From positions 22,664-86,663 of the forward strand of contig JBIKNF010000008.1 of assembly GCA_044358835.1 (NCBI GenBank): a stretch of DNA of 64,000 bases, read 5' to 3'. Every line of letters starts with the position of its first letter. Position 1 is the first letter of the stretch. The position numbers were made by a program, and so were the translations under genes. The notes below the pieces were generated by a model that was not told where the DNA came from, made no database searches, and worked only from the letters and a program-made list of their open reading frames with translations. This DNA comes from JAJTHC01 sp044358835. GTDB lineage: Bacteria > Cyanobacteriota > Vampirovibrionia > Vampirovibrionales > JAJTHC01. Positions 16,524-26,485 of this stretch are shown in pieces.

Positions 16524-17654
16524 ATGTCTCGTGCTTCGCTTGAAAACTATAGTCCGTTTTTAAATAGCGGGGCTTCACGTTTAAATCCACTGCCTGAATA
16601 CTTACAAGCGGTGCTAGAAGATGTGTCTCACGCCAAAAAGGAGGCGACTTTAACTGCCGAAAGCTTGAGCCGTTCGGCCTTTACTCACGTGGGTGTGGTC
16701 TTGTTGATCTTATGCTTTATAACCGTTAGTCGCCTGTTGGGGCTGAACTTCAATGAAGTGCCCCCCCCTGAACTCGCTATAGACAAACAAACCCCCATCG
16801 AGTTTGTTATCGTCAATAATACGACGCCTGAAACGCCACGCAATCCCCAAACACGCAATCGAGCCAAAGTGGCCTCTCGCAGCGGAGGCATCAAAACCAA
16901 CAGCCAAAACAAGCGTGAAGCCACTCAAGCCTCTGGCGGACGCCCTTCTATTGCTCAACCCGCGCAACGGCAAGGTTCCACAGCCCCCACCCCGACACAA
17001 GAATCGGCACCAAAAGCAGATAAACCAGCTAAAAGTCAAAAGCCTTGGTGGCAAATAGAAGCCCCTACCCAAACGCGTCCCATTGGGGTGAAAAAGCCCA
17101 AGGCCGTTGTTTCAAGCGGAGGCGGTAGCCCTCAATCAAAAAGCATACAAGGGCAAGGCGATGATGACTTGGCTCCACTGACCAAGCCCAGCTCTACCGC
17201 AGGGGGCTCAGGCACGCGTTCAGCCACACGACTGCCTTCTTCTGAAGCGGGCAACGGCACGCGGACCCAAGCCGCCACCGCCACCAGCGTCAAAGGCGCC
17301 GGAGGCAACGGCAAGTTTAGTTCCAAAGGGCAAAACGGCGGAGGCGGAGGCCTGGCAGGCGTGGATGCTGTAGCCGATGTGGACATGTCGCCTTATATTT
17401 CAACCGTGCAACGGCGTATTTACCGCAACTGGCGTCCTTCCCTAGAACTCAGTTCACTGACTTCTGAATACACGCTGGTTATTTCACGCACAGGGGCATT
17501 GCTGAACTTTCGTTTAAAACGTTCCAGTGGCAACCCTTTATTTGAAGAATTGGCCACTTCTGCCATTACGGCGACGACGTTTCCACCTTTACCCACAGGG
17601 TACCGTGGGCAGTCTGTTGTGATTGATTTTTACTTTGATTATGACAAGAAATAG
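16524..17654 (+). CDS. TonB-family C-terminal domain protein
   Basis: 376 residues laid out like a TonB/TolA energy transducer: cytoplasmic N-terminus of about 50 residues, one membrane helix (about 53-74, VGVVLLILCFITVSRLLGL), a long periplasmic low-complexity spacer rich in Pro, Gly, Ser, Lys and Thr (about 85-275), and a C-terminal domain of about 95 residues (SPYISTVQRRIYRNWRP onward) with the TonB-fold pattern ending in FPPLPTGYRG. The long N-terminal cytoplasmic part is atypical. It may energise outer-membrane transport or act in envelope integrity or motility; no exbB/exbD or receptor is adjacent. The acyl-CoA synthetase gene starts 11 bases after it, so the two are one operon. Confidence 0.8.
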   Translation: MSRASLENYSPFLNSGASRLNPLPEYLQAVLEDVSHAKKEATLTAESLSRSAFTHVGVVLLILCFITVSRLLGLNFNEVPPPELAIDKQTPIEFVIVNNTTPETPRNPQTRNRAKVASRSGGIKTNSQNKREATQASGGRPSIAQPAQRQGSTAPTPTQESAPKADKPAKSQKPWWQIEAPTQTRPIGVKKPKAVVSSGGGSPQSKSIQGQGDDDLAPLTKPSSTAGGSGTRSATRLPSSEAGNGTRTQAATATSVKGAGGNGKFSSKGQNGGGGGLAGVDAVADVDMSPYISTVQRRIYRNWRPSLELSSLTSEYTLVISRTGALLNFRLKRSSGNPLFEELATSAITATTFPPLPTGYRGQSVVIDFYFDYDKK

Positions 17655-17665
17655 GATGCTTGCCC

Positions 17666-19351
17666 ATGAGCCCAACCACGCTTCAACCCCGTACCAATTT
17701 TAACACCTCTGAAGAACTTAGTTTACCGTTTGACTCGTTTACAGCGATTTTAAGACACATGCTTCAAAGCCCTCGCACCCAGTATGACGCCTTTGTCACC
17801 CGTGAAGTCCGCCTTAAAAACGACGAATTCGTGCAACACGTCATTGGCCTTGCCACCGCACTAAAAAAGGAATGGGGGCTTAAGCAAGGAGACAAAGTCG
17901 CCTTATTATTTTGGAATCAACCCGAGTTTTTTGTGAGCTTTTTTGCGCTTCGTCTGATGGGGGCCGTCCCTGTCCCAATCAACATTTTAATGACGCCAGA
18001 AGACATGGGCTATGTGCTTGCGCATGCCGATATTAAAGGTATTCTCGCCACAGAAACCTTGGCCCTTCAATTGGCCGAACAACATCGTTGTTCGCTGAAC
18101 CAGCTCACCTTCCCAATACTCATTGCCAATGCGAATGACCCCGCCCACCGTTCGTTTGAAACACACGTGGCACACTGCGCGCCTGAACTCGCACGACTCA
18201 CTGAAGCGCTCGATGCCTTTGAAGCCACTCAACCCAGCGCGCTCAGTCGTCAAAACGAACTGGCATTTTTAATTTATACGTCTGGCACCACGGGTTTTCC
18301 TAAAGGCGTGATGCTCAGTGAACGCAATGTGTTGAGCAACTTAGCGGGTTTTCAAAGCGCCCTTCACCTTCAACGAGACCACGAACGTTTCTTGCTGGGC
18401 TTGCCCGTTTTTCATTGCTACGGCTTAATCTGTTCCTTATTTGCCATTGTAGAGCGAGCCACTGTGATTTGTGTGCCTCGGTTTCATCCCAAGCAAATCG
18501 TCGAATTCCTTAAAACCGAAGCGGTAACGGTGTTGCCACTGGTGCCGACGATGTTCACGGTGTTATTACAAGCCGCTAAACAGAAAGCCCCGCAAGAATC
18601 CTTCCCCCAAGAAAAGCCTTTTCCTTATCTGCATACCTGTATTTCAGGGGGGGCGGCTTTGCCTGAACGTTTACTCCATGCGATTGAAAGCACGCTGAAG
18701 GTTCAAGTCTTAGAAGGCTACGGCCTAAGTGAAACGTCTCCCGTGATTGCGGTGAATACGGCCGCGCGCGGATCCGTGGCTGGTGCGGTGGGTCAACCTC
18801 TCGCAAACCTCCGTTTACGTCTAGTGAACCATGAAACAGGCGACGTGTTGCCCATTCAAGCGGGCCAAGCCAGTGCCGAAGGCGAAATCCAAGTGGCGGG
18901 CGACAGCGTGATGCTAGGCTATTATAAAAACGATGCTGAAACGGCCAAAGTCCTTGGGGCGGATGGCTGGTTTAAAACAGGCGATTTAGGCCATATTGAT
19001 GCCGAAGGCTTACTGCGTATTTCAGGGGGGCGTTTGAAAGACTTGATTATTCGAGCGGGAGAAAACATTGCTCCTTTGCCTATTGAACGTGTTTTGGCTC
19101 AGCACCCCGCCGTGGCCCATGTGGCCGTGTTGCCTTTAAAAGATGAAAAGCTGGGGGAAGCCTTGTGTGCCTGTGTTGAACTGACGCCAGAGGCCAAACA
19201 AACGGATCCCAAAGCCCTTCAATGGGACTTGTCTGCCTTAGTCAGAGAGCATTTATCGGCGTCTTACACGCCGGATCAATATCGCTTTTTTGAAGAACTG
19301 CCCAAAAACCCTACGGGCAAAATCGTCAAAAAACACATTGTGCTAGATTAG
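17666..19351 (+). CDS. Acyl-CoA synthetase / AMP-dependent ligase (FadD-like)
   Basis: Activates a carboxylic acid, probably a fatty acid, to acyl-AMP and then acyl-CoA. ANL superfamily motifs: the P-loop YTSGTTGFPKGVMLS (about residue 205), GYGLSETSPV (about 352), the hinge region GDLGHIDAEGLLRISGGRLKD split around Asp and Arg that bind AMP/hinge, and the catalytic C-terminal lysine in NPTGKIVKK. Length (561 residues) fits long- or medium-chain enzymes. I prefer the ATG at 17666, with AGGA eleven bases upstream, over a TTG two codons earlier. Located just after the TonB-like gene. Exact substrate is not determinable. Confidence 0.9.
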   Translation: MSPTTLQPRTNFNTSEELSLPFDSFTAILRHMLQSPRTQYDAFVTREVRLKNDEFVQHVIGLATALKKEWGLKQGDKVALLFWNQPEFFVSFFALRLMGAVPVPINILMTPEDMGYVLAHADIKGILATETLALQLAEQHRCSLNQLTFPILIANANDPAHRSFETHVAHCAPELARLTEALDAFEATQPSALSRQNELAFLIYTSGTTGFPKGVMLSERNVLSNLAGFQSALHLQRDHERFLLGLPVFHCYGLICSLFAIVERATVICVPRFHPKQIVEFLKTEAVTVLPLVPTMFTVLLQAAKQKAPQESFPQEKPFPYLHTCISGGAALPERLLHAIESTLKVQVLEGYGLSETSPVIAVNTAARGSVAGAVGQPLANLRLRLVNHETGDVLPIQAGQASAEGEIQVAGDSVMLGYYKNDAETAKVLGADGWFKTGDLGHIDAEGLLRISGGRLKDLIIRAGENIAPLPIERVLAQHPAVAHVAVLPLKDEKLGEALCACVELTPEAKQTDPKALQWDLSALVREHLSASYTPDQYRFFEELPKNPTGKIVKKHIVLD

Positions 19352-19410
19352 GCTCTTCAGCGACACCTTTACGCGTAAGCCAATGTGAAAAAGTGTGAAA
19401 AGACGATTTT

Positions 19411-19451
19411 ACTAAGCTGTTTTACCCTTAGTGGGCTAAATATGCTAGAAT
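19411..19451 (+). promoter_or_regulatory. Probable mfd promoter with overlapping inverted repeat
   Basis: Extended -10 TATGC-TAGAAT ends at 19451; no good -35 is visible. ACTAAG (19411-19416) and CTTAGT (19427-19432) form an inverted repeat over the -35 region, a possible operator. Confidence 0.45.
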
Positions 19452-19498
19452 AAGAAACTATATCACACGTTGTTTGACGAAAAAGGTAAATCCCCTTT

Positions 19499-22400
19499 AT
19501 GGTTTCCGCACCACTGCCCGCTTCTTCTGAAAGTCCGCATGCTAAACTACAGCACAGCTTGGCCACGGCGTATTGGATGCATCGCATCCAAAGTCATCAC
19601 GATGTGCAGGCCCTATGGCACCCCTCAAAAAAAGCAAGCAAAAAAATCCAAGCGCTTCATTTAGAACACTTGCAAACGGCCACGGCCAAAGCCACCTTCT
19701 TGAAATTAATGTTGAATGAAACACACGCCCCTATTGTGGTAATTTGCCCGGATGCCCCGAGTGTTTTAAATATTTACGCCGCACTTGAACCCTGCTTTCA
19801 AAGTAGCTTTGCCTTTCAAGAACAAGTGCATCGTTACCCCACCGATGTGTTTTCTCCGTATGACATGACCCGTATTCCTTGCCCCGTATTGAACGAACAT
19901 TATGCGTTTTTGCATGACTTAAAAGAAGAAAAGCCAGGGATTTATCTCGTTCAAGCCCGAAACTTAATCCCCACTTTCCCGAGTTTAAACTACCTTCAAC
20001 AAGAAGGGCTTAGCCTTAAAGAAGGCGATGAACAAGACCTTGAAGAAACGGTTGAACGCTTAATGGCTATGGGGTACACGCCCAAAAACTTGGTGCAGAC
20101 GGTGGGTGAATTTTCTCGTCGAGGCGATTTGCTAGACATTTACCCTGTCAATGCCTCGCCTGTAAGGATTTCTTTTTTTGGGGATAGCGTTGAAAATATC
20201 AGACTCATGGATGTAGAAACCCAGCGTTCGGTTGAAAAAATAGCCAGCGTCCACGTTTTTCCGATCGACACCCTCGTTTTAACCAGAAAGCGCAAGGCGC
20301 AACTGGAAACCATTTTACTGAAGGCGTTAAAGGTCCATTCCAAAAAAGTCGACGACAAAACGACCGTAGACGGCTTGGCCGAAAATATCAAACAACAGCT
20401 CCAAAGCATTGAACAAGGGGTGGTGCCAGATGATTTAAATTATTATGCTCCATTCTTCCAAGTGCCGTTTGACCATTTAATGCAATACTTAAGCCCTTCA
20501 TCCATTTTGGTGTTGGACGATTGGCAAGACGCCCAAACGCAACTGGAACATTTAGACGAGAGATTTAGGTCGCAATATGACAAAGGCATCGCCCAAGGGC
20601 ATTTGCTCGATTTAGGCACAAAAGTAGGGCAATACCCTTTACATGCTTGCGCCCAAGTCATTAGCCATGCTGTGCATCACCCACTTTCGCATCGCTTGAT
20701 TTATACGTACGCGCATCATGCGTGGATGCCTGAAGCCAGTCAAAACAAGCAAGCAAAAACGACGTTTGAAAATCCTTTAAAAGCCGAAGTGGTGCCTCGT
20801 TTTCAAGCTAAACTTAATGAAGCCATTGCGGCGATGAAAACGTGGCGACAAAACGGTATTCAACTCTGGGTTTCTACGGATTACCCCCAGCGTCTGCTGG
20901 ATTTGTGTCGTGAAGCGGATTTGCCCACTCAGTATTGGGCGGACGTCTACGATCCTGAAAATCCTATTCAAGAAGCCAAATTGCAAAAAAACCTTGACGG
21001 CTTAGACGTGATTATTTGTAAAACCGCCTTGAATGACGGGGTTTATTTGCCTCATCTTAAAATGATGTATCTTACAGATGCCGAGTTGTTTGGACGCGGG
21101 CGAGTGCGCCGAACCCAAAGCGAACGTCAAAACAAGCACAAGCGCGATCAAGACCGTGCCATTAGTTCTCTCTCGGATCTCAAACCCAATGACTATGTGG
21201 TGCACCATAAGCATGGCATCGGCCAATTTGTGGAACTTAAGCAAATCGTCCTAGAAACAGAAAAACGTGAATACCTTGAAATTCAGTATCGAGGCAACGA
21301 CCGACTATTTTTGCCTGTCGAACAGTTGCACCTGCTGGCACGTTTTAATGGCACGGGTGATGTCAAGCCGGTTCTTTCTAAAATGGGGGGGGCTGAATGG
21401 CGACGGGTCACCGCAAAAGTCAAAAATTCGATTCAAAATATCGCCAATGAATTGGTGGCGTTGTATAAAGCCCGTCAAGAAGTCAAAGGCATTCGCTTTG
21501 AACCCGACACCCCATGGCAAGTGGAAATGGAAGAGGCCTTTCCCTTTGAAGAAACGCCTGATCAATGGAAGGCGATTTTAGACACCAAGAAAGACATGGA
21601 ACATCACCAGCCGATGGACAGGCTCATTTGCGGAGATGTTGGCTTTGGAAAAACCGAAGTGGCGTTGCGTGCCTTGTTTAAATGCGTCATGTCAGGCAAG
21701 CAATCGGCTTTTTTAGTGCCTACCACAATTTTGGCTCAACAGCATTTTAATACCGTTTCTGAACGATTGGCGCCGTGGGGAGTGCGGGTGGGTTTGTTGT
21801 CTCGCTTTAAAACACCCCGTGAACAAAAAGAAACCTTGCTTAAAATGAAGGCGGGCGAAATTGATATTTTGGTTGGCACGCACCGATTGCTTCAAAAGGA
21901 TATTGTCTTCAAAGATTTGGGCTTACTGGTTATTGATGAAGAGCATCGCTTTGGGGTGGCTCACAAGGAACGTATTAAGCAAATGCGCACCAATGTGGAT
22001 GTTTTAAGCATGTCGGCCACTCCTATACCGCGCACCTTACACATGTCGCTTTCTGGCGTGCGTGAAATGAGTCTCATCAATACTGCCCCAGTCAACCGCC
22101 TGCCTGTTCAAACACGGGTGGGGGGATTTAACCCTGCTCAACTTCGTATGGCGATTCTGCATGAATTGGATCGGGGTGGGCAAATTTACTACCTTCACAA
22201 CCGTGTGCAAAGTATTTATGAACGTTGTGTTGAGTTGGAAAAAATTGTGCCTGAAGCTCGGGTGCGTGTCGCTCATGGGCAGATGCCGCCGAATGAGCTG
22301 GAAACCGCCATGTTGGATTTTGCCAATAAGCAGTTTGATATTTTGGTTGCGACTACCATTATTGAAAGTGGGGTGGATATTCCCAACGCCAATACGTTAA

Positions 22401-23392
22401 TCATTGACGATGCGGACCGTTACGGCCTTGCTCAGTTGTACCAAATCCGTGGAAGGGTGGGGCGAAGTGATGTACAAGCCTACGCTTATTTGTATCACGA
22501 TCCTGACAAACTCCTCACAGAAGACGCCAAAAACCGTCTGCGTGCCATTCGAGAGTTCACCGCCTTAGGCAGTGGTTACCAAATCGCTATGCGAGACATG
22601 GAAATTCGTGGCGTAGGAAATCTTCTTGGCGCTGAACAACACGGCCATATGATGCAAATCGGGTTTGAAATGTATTGTGAATTATTGAATCAAGCGGTGG
22701 AAGCGGCTCACAAAGGCGAACGCCTTGAAGAACAGAGCCAAGAACCTGCCGTCATTGATTTAAACGTCACGGCCTTTATCCCTGAAACCTATGTGGGTAG
22801 CCGAGACGTTAAACTGCAAGAATACCGTCGCTTAGCTGCTGCCAAGAGCGAAACGCAGTTGGATTTAATCGTCGCCGAATGGCAAGATCGCTTTGGCAAG
22901 GTGCCTGCGCCTGCCAAGCAGTTGGTGCATTTGGCTCGCTTGCGGGTGCAATCCACCGAATTGGAAATTCCTTTGGTGCGAAGTGATGAAGAACAGCTTA
23001 AAATTAGCGTTTCCTACGGCCTAAAACAATGGATGAGCTTACAACAGATTCTGCCCACAGGCATGGCGTCTAAATTAAGATGGGTAGCCCCCGCCAAATC
23101 AAACGAAGGCCATAGTTTTGCCACCTTACACTACAAACACATGGGTGCCAGTGGCGAACGTTTATTGCAGTTTGTGACTGATCTGTTTAGGGCTTTATTG
23201 GACTTAAAGAAAACAGGCCAGATCCAAGTAGCGGTGGAGGCTTCAATACCCCACGAACGCCACACGGGGGCGAGAACGTCTGTTAAAACCACTACTGTCG
23301 AAGAATCTAAGTCTCAAGCCAATCGAAATAAATCACTGGCTGAATCTGAAGCGCGCACCGCGGCTCGTTTTCGTTCCTTGCGTGGCTATTAG
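19499..23392 (+). CDS. mfd: Transcription-repair coupling factor Mfd
   Basis: DNA translocase that removes RNA polymerase stalled at lesions and recruits UvrA for nucleotide excision repair. At 1297 residues it is about 150 longer than the E. coli protein, mostly at both ends. Regions in order: UvrB-like N-terminal module (with GEFSRRGDLLDIYP near residue 200), the RNA polymerase-interacting CarD-like domain (DYVVHHKHGIGQF, about 564), helicase motif I GDVGFGKTE (about 712), the DEEH box (about 813), motif III SATPIPRTL, motifs V-VI (ATTIIESGVDIP, QIRGRVGRS), then the C-terminal UvrA-inhibitory domain. The C-terminal 60 residues are Ser/Lys/Arg-rich and unconserved. Its TAG overlaps the stop codon of the convergent radical SAM gene. 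Confidence 0.96.
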   Translation: MVSAPLPASSESPHAKLQHSLATAYWMHRIQSHHDVQALWHPSKKASKKIQALHLEHLQTATAKATFLKLMLNETHAPIVVICPDAPSVLNIYAALEPCFQSSFAFQEQVHRYPTDVFSPYDMTRIPCPVLNEHYAFLHDLKEEKPGIYLVQARNLIPTFPSLNYLQQEGLSLKEGDEQDLEETVERLMAMGYTPKNLVQTVGEFSRRGDLLDIYPVNASPVRISFFGDSVENIRLMDVETQRSVEKIASVHVFPIDTLVLTRKRKAQLETILLKALKVHSKKVDDKTTVDGLAENIKQQLQSIEQGVVPDDLNYYAPFFQVPFDHLMQYLSPSSILVLDDWQDAQTQLEHLDERFRSQYDKGIAQGHLLDLGTKVGQYPLHACAQVISHAVHHPLSHRLIYTYAHHAWMPEASQNKQAKTTFENPLKAEVVPRFQAKLNEAIAAMKTWRQNGIQLWVSTDYPQRLLDLCREADLPTQYWADVYDPENPIQEAKLQKNLDGLDVIICKTALNDGVYLPHLKMMYLTDAELFGRGRVRRTQSERQNKHKRDQDRAISSLSDLKPNDYVVHHKHGIGQFVELKQIVLETEKREYLEIQYRGNDRLFLPVEQLHLLARFNGTGDVKPVLSKMGGAEWRRVTAKVKNSIQNIANELVALYKARQEVKGIRFEPDTPWQVEMEEAFPFEETPDQWKAILDTKKDMEHHQPMDRLICGDVGFGKTEVALRALFKCVMSGKQSAFLVPTTILAQQHFNTVSERLAPWGVRVGLLSRFKTPREQKETLLKMKAGEIDILVGTHRLLQKDIVFKDLGLLVIDEEHRFGVAHKERIKQMRTNVDVLSMSATPIPRTLHMSLSGVREMSLINTAPVNRLPVQTRVGGFNPAQLRMAILHELDRGGQIYYLHNRVQSIYERCVELEKIVPEARVRVAHGQMPPNELETAMLDFANKQFDILVATTIIESGVDIPNANTLIIDDADRYGLAQLYQIRGRVGRSDVQAYAYLYHDPDKLLTEDAKNRLRAIREFTALGSGYQIAMRDMEIRGVGNLLGAEQHGHMMQIGFEMYCELLNQAVEAAHKGERLEEQSQEPAVIDLNVTAFIPETYVGSRDVKLQEYRRLAAAKSETQLDLIVAEWQDRFGKVPAPAKQLVHLARLRVQSTELEIPLVRSDEEQLKISVSYGLKQWMSLQQILPTGMASKLRWVAPAKSNEGHSFATLHYKHMGASGERLLQFVTDLFRALLDLKKTGQIQVAVEASIPHERHTGARTSVKTTTVEESKSQANRNKSLAESEARTAARFRSLRGY

Positions 23393-24216
23393 CGATAAAT
23401 CGAAATCAAGGGGATGCGTCCTTGGGTGGCGTCACCAAAAAGCGACTCAATGCGTTGAGCCTCATCTTCACTAATCGTCTTCAACACACGACTTTCCACA
23501 ATCGCTTCCCCATGATTACCCCGATTTTCAACCAGCCAGCTCATGGGGTAAGGTCGCTTGGGCGTATTGAGCTGAATCTCGTCCACTTCTAACTCTTTCA
23601 CCAAATCAACCAGTGCTTGCACGTCGTCGTGATTCGTGGGCATAAACATACATTGTAAAGAAAGCTTGCCGTCATACGACTGACGCAACGCCTTAATCCC
23701 TGAGACAATCGACGCGATATTGATGCCCGCAACAGGGCGGTTCATGCGTTGTAAAACAGTATCTGTGGCGGCGTCTAACTTACACGCCACGTGATCCGCA
23801 TAGTTAAGATCTGCTCGTACCGCAGGATCGTTCAACAAAGTCGCATTGGTCAAAACGGTGCTGGGTTTCGCCGTATACTCACGAATGACTTGCAAGACTT
23901 CTCCAAGATTCAAGGCCAAGGTAGGTTCACCATTGCCTGAAATAGTCACTAAATCGGCCTTTTCCCAATCACTTAAACGCAAATCACGTTCCACTTTTTC
24001 AGTCGGCACATAGATTTTTCGTTCGGCGGTTTTGACTTGAATATCTCCCAACTGGCAATACACACAATTAAAAGAACAAATCGAATGATTCAAGAGCAAA
24101 TCCACCCCCAAGCTTGAACCCAATCGCCAGCTTTTTACAGGCCCGTAAATGCAAGAATGCCCCGATTCTACAGCGTCGAAATCCACTAAGTTTGTTTGAA
24201 TAGGATGGCGGGACAT
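23389..24216 (-). CDS. Radical SAM protein (COG0731-like)
   Basis: A 275-residue radical SAM enzyme. The cluster-binding CxxxCxxC is CSFNCVYC (about residues 48-55), followed by the SAM-contacting GEP motif in ISGNGEPTLAL. It resembles the bacterial members of COG0731, named after the archaeal/eukaryotic wyosine enzymes TYW1, but bacteria do not make wyosine and the substrate is unknown. A near-perfect ribosome binding site (AAAGGAGG) precedes the ATG. It is divergent from dapB across 74 bases and convergent with mfd, with overlapping stop codons. Function beyond radical SAM chemistry is not assigned. Confidence 0.85.
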   Translation of the reverse strand: MSRHPIQTNLVDFDAVESGHSCIYGPVKSWRLGSSLGVDLLLNHSICSFNCVYCQLGDIQVKTAERKIYVPTEKVERDLRLSDWEKADLVTISGNGEPTLALNLGEVLQVIREYTAKPSTVLTNATLLNDPAVRADLNYADHVACKLDAATDTVLQRMNRPVAGINIASIVSGIKALRQSYDGKLSLQCMFMPTNHDDVQALVDLVKELEVDEIQLNTPKRPYPMSWLVENRGNHGEAIVESRVLKTISEDEAQRIESLFGDATQGRIPLISIYR

Positions 24217-24245
24217 GAAAGACCTCCTTTGCTCGGATGTGTTTA

Positions 24246-24254
24246 TGCTAACAT
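24246..24254 (+). promoter_or_regulatory. Probable dapB extended -10
   Basis: TGC-TAACAT (24246-24254) 36 bases before the ATG; no convincing -35. The dapB ribosome binding site is AAAGGAAA. Confidence 0.4.
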
Positions 24255-24290
24255 AAAGTCATTCAAACTTCAAAGAAAGGAAACGTTGCC

Positions 24291-25091
24291 ATGAACGTGG
24301 AATACATTCTAATTGCAGGCGCCAGCGGTAAAATGGGGACGCCCTTTGTGGCCACGTGCTTAGATGATGACGCCCTGTGCTTGGTAGCAACAACAAGCCG
24401 TCGTTTGGCGGGTCAACCCATACAGGAGCATTCTGATGTTGTGGCACATGCCACCGTAAAGGAAGCCATCGCGCAGGCCACTCACCCCCCCACCGTTGGG
24501 GTTGAATTGACCCATCCAAGTACGGTGTATGCCAACGTGCTTGCCATGATTGAAGCCGGTATTGCCCCCGTGATTGGCGCCACCGGCTTAAGTCCAGCAC
24601 AAGAAAAAGATCTTGATGCCCAACTTAAGGCGAAAAAACTGGCGGGCTTGCTGGTGCCCAATTTTTCGATTGGAGCAGTGTTGATGATGCGTTTTGCGGC
24701 AGAAGCGAGTCGTTATTTTGACCATGCTGAAATCATTGAACTTCACCACAATCAAAAAGCAGACGCTCCGAGTGGTACGAGCCTCCGTACGGTTGAAATG
24801 ATGCAAGCCGTGCGTCCTGATTTTGGTAAAACCAATGGCGTGGAACATGAAACGGTTGCAGGAGCCAGAGGCGCCACGTCTAAAGGCAACATCCACGTCC
24901 ATTCGGTTCGCCTACCGGGGTTGGTGGCTCATCAAGAAGTATTGTTTGGGGACATGGGGCAAATGCTCAGTCTTCGGCATGACAGCTTTAACCGTTCATG
25001 CTTTATGGCCGGCATTGCCTTGTGTTGTAAAAAAGTACGCTTGCTTGAAAGTGGCTTACACCACGGTTTAGAAACCGTTCTTTCGCTTTAG
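24291..25091 (+). CDS. dapB: 4-hydroxy-tetrahydrodipicolinate reductase
   Basis: NAD(P)H-dependent reductase of the diaminopimelate/lysine pathway, making tetrahydrodipicolinate for lysine and cross-linking peptidoglycan. The 266 residues show the N-terminal nucleotide-binding motif ILIAGASGKMG, the substrate/catalytic motif ELHHNQKADAPSGT (catalytic His pair and Lys), and the conserved end VRLPGLVAHQEVLFG. Start ATG at 24291 with AAAGGAAAC upstream. It is separated from the rest of the lysine genes, as is common. The stop codon TAG overlaps the TAA of the convergent clpX (sequence TTAG). Confidence 0.95.
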   Translation: MNVEYILIAGASGKMGTPFVATCLDDDALCLVATTSRRLAGQPIQEHSDVVAHATVKEAIAQATHPPTVGVELTHPSTVYANVLAMIEAGIAPVIGATGLSPAQEKDLDAQLKAKKLAGLLVPNFSIGAVLMMRFAAEASRYFDHAEIIELHHNQKADAPSGTSLRTVEMMQAVRPDFGKTNGVEHETVAGARGATSKGNIHVHSVRLPGLVAHQEVLFGDMGQMLSLRHDSFNRSCFMAGIALCCKKVRLLESGLHHGLETVLSL

Positions 25092-26452
25092 GAAGCCACC
25101 TTGTTTGGCGCGACCTGTTCTTCGGGTGCTGGCGCTTCTTCAGGGGTGTTCACCACTTTTAAAATGGTTTTTTGTTTCACCATTTCAGGGGTAATGTGAA
25201 CCGTGGTTAAATCTTTACGGCTGGGGGCTTCATACATGAAATCTAACATAATTTCTTCAACGATCGAACGCAAGGCCCTGGCCCCCGTTTTCCGTTTGGC
25301 CGCTTCTTGAGCAATGGCTTTGGCCGTGTCTTCTTGAAAAGTCAAGGCAATGCCATCCATCGCCAAGAGTTCTTGGTACTGCTTGAACAACGCACTTTTG
25401 GGTTCGGTGAGAATACGGATCAAGGCTTCTTCATCCAGAGGTTCCAATATAGCTAAGATAGGCACTCGTCCCGTAAACTCGGGAATTAACCCAAACTTCA
25501 CCAAGTCATCGGGTTCGGTTTTCTTAAGAAGTTTAGCATTTTCTAAATCATTTTCATAGGCCGTTTTAGGGGCTTTTTTTACTTCGCTACCAAAGCCAAT
25601 TTTACTGGTGGCTTCCACGCGACGCGCAACAATTTTTTCCAAACCGTCAAAGGCTCCCCCACAAATGAACAAAATGTTATGCGTGTTGATTTGAATAAAC
25701 TCTTGGTGCGGATGCTTACGACCCCCTTGTGGCGGGACATTGGCAGTGGTGCCTTCAATCATTTTTAGCAAGGCTTGTTGTACGCCTTCACCCGAAACGT
25801 CTCGCGTGATACTGGGGTTTTCGCTTTTACGAGAAATTTTGTCGATTTCGTCAATGTAAATAATGCCTCGTTCCGCTTTGGCGGGGTCATAATCGGCGGC
25901 TTGGTATAAGCGCAGTAAGATATTTTCCACATCATCGCCCACATAACCCGCTTCAGTTAGGGTGGTGGCATCTGCAACAGCAAAGGGAACGTCTAAGTAT
26001 TTCGCGAGTGTTTGAGCCAACAAGGTTTTTCCGCTTCCTGTGGGGCCAATAAGCATGATGTTTGATTTTGAAATTTCGACTTCAGAAGTCGATTCAGTGT
26101 CTTGCTTTTGCTTGACGGCGTAGTTAATGCGTTTATAGTGATTGTACACCGCCACAGACAAAATCTTCTTAGCTTCTTCTTGACCGATGATGTGTTCATC
26201 CAACAAGGCTTTGAGTTCTTTGGGCGTGGGCAGATTTTCAATCATGGTTAAGGCGGTTTCTGGGGCATTGGGATCTTTTTGAACCGCTTGAGTCTTGGCA
26301 AATTCTAGGAACTCTTCTGCTAAAATATCGTTGCACAATTCCACGCATTCATCACAAATAAAGACTTCAGGGCCAGCAATGAGTTTTTTGACTTGGTCTT
26401 GTGTTTTACCACAGAATGAACATTTTAAGCGAGTTTCTTCTGATTTTGACAT
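25088..26452 (-). CDS. clpX: ClpX, ATPase subunit of Clp protease
   Basis: AAA+ unfoldase that recognises tagged substrates and feeds them to ClpP. The 454 residues begin with the zinc-binding domain (Cys11, Cys14, Cys33, Cys36). Walker A is GPTGSGKT (136-143), Walker B YIDEIDKI, and the pore loop GYVGDDVENI and sensor/arginine finger region FIPEFTGRVP-type sequence are present. A 16-residue acidic C-terminal tail is extra. It lies 117 bases after clpP on the same strand, but a strong hairpin (26486-26518) stands between them and could reduce clpX transcription. Order tig-clpP-clpX is the common bacterial arrangement. Confidence 0.97.
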   Translation of the reverse strand: MSKSEETRLKCSFCGKTQDQVKKLIAGPEVFICDECVELCNDILAEEFLEFAKTQAVQKDPNAPETALTMIENLPTPKELKALLDEHIIGQEEAKKILSVAVYNHYKRINYAVKQKQDTESTSEVEISKSNIMLIGPTGSGKTLLAQTLAKYLDVPFAVADATTLTEAGYVGDDVENILLRLYQAADYDPAKAERGIIYIDEIDKISRKSENPSITRDVSGEGVQQALLKMIEGTTANVPPQGGRKHPHQEFIQINTHNILFICGGAFDGLEKIVARRVEATSKIGFGSEVKKAPKTAYENDLENAKLLKKTEPDDLVKFGLIPEFTGRVPILAILEPLDEEALIRILTEPKSALFKQYQELLAMDGIALTFQEDTAKAIAQEAAKRKTGARALRSIVEEIMLDFMYEAPSRKDLTTVHITPEMVKQKTILKVVNTPEEAPAPEEQVAPNKVAS

Positions 26453-26485
26453 AGGGGGTGGAACTCCTGCTCCTTAAACAATAAT

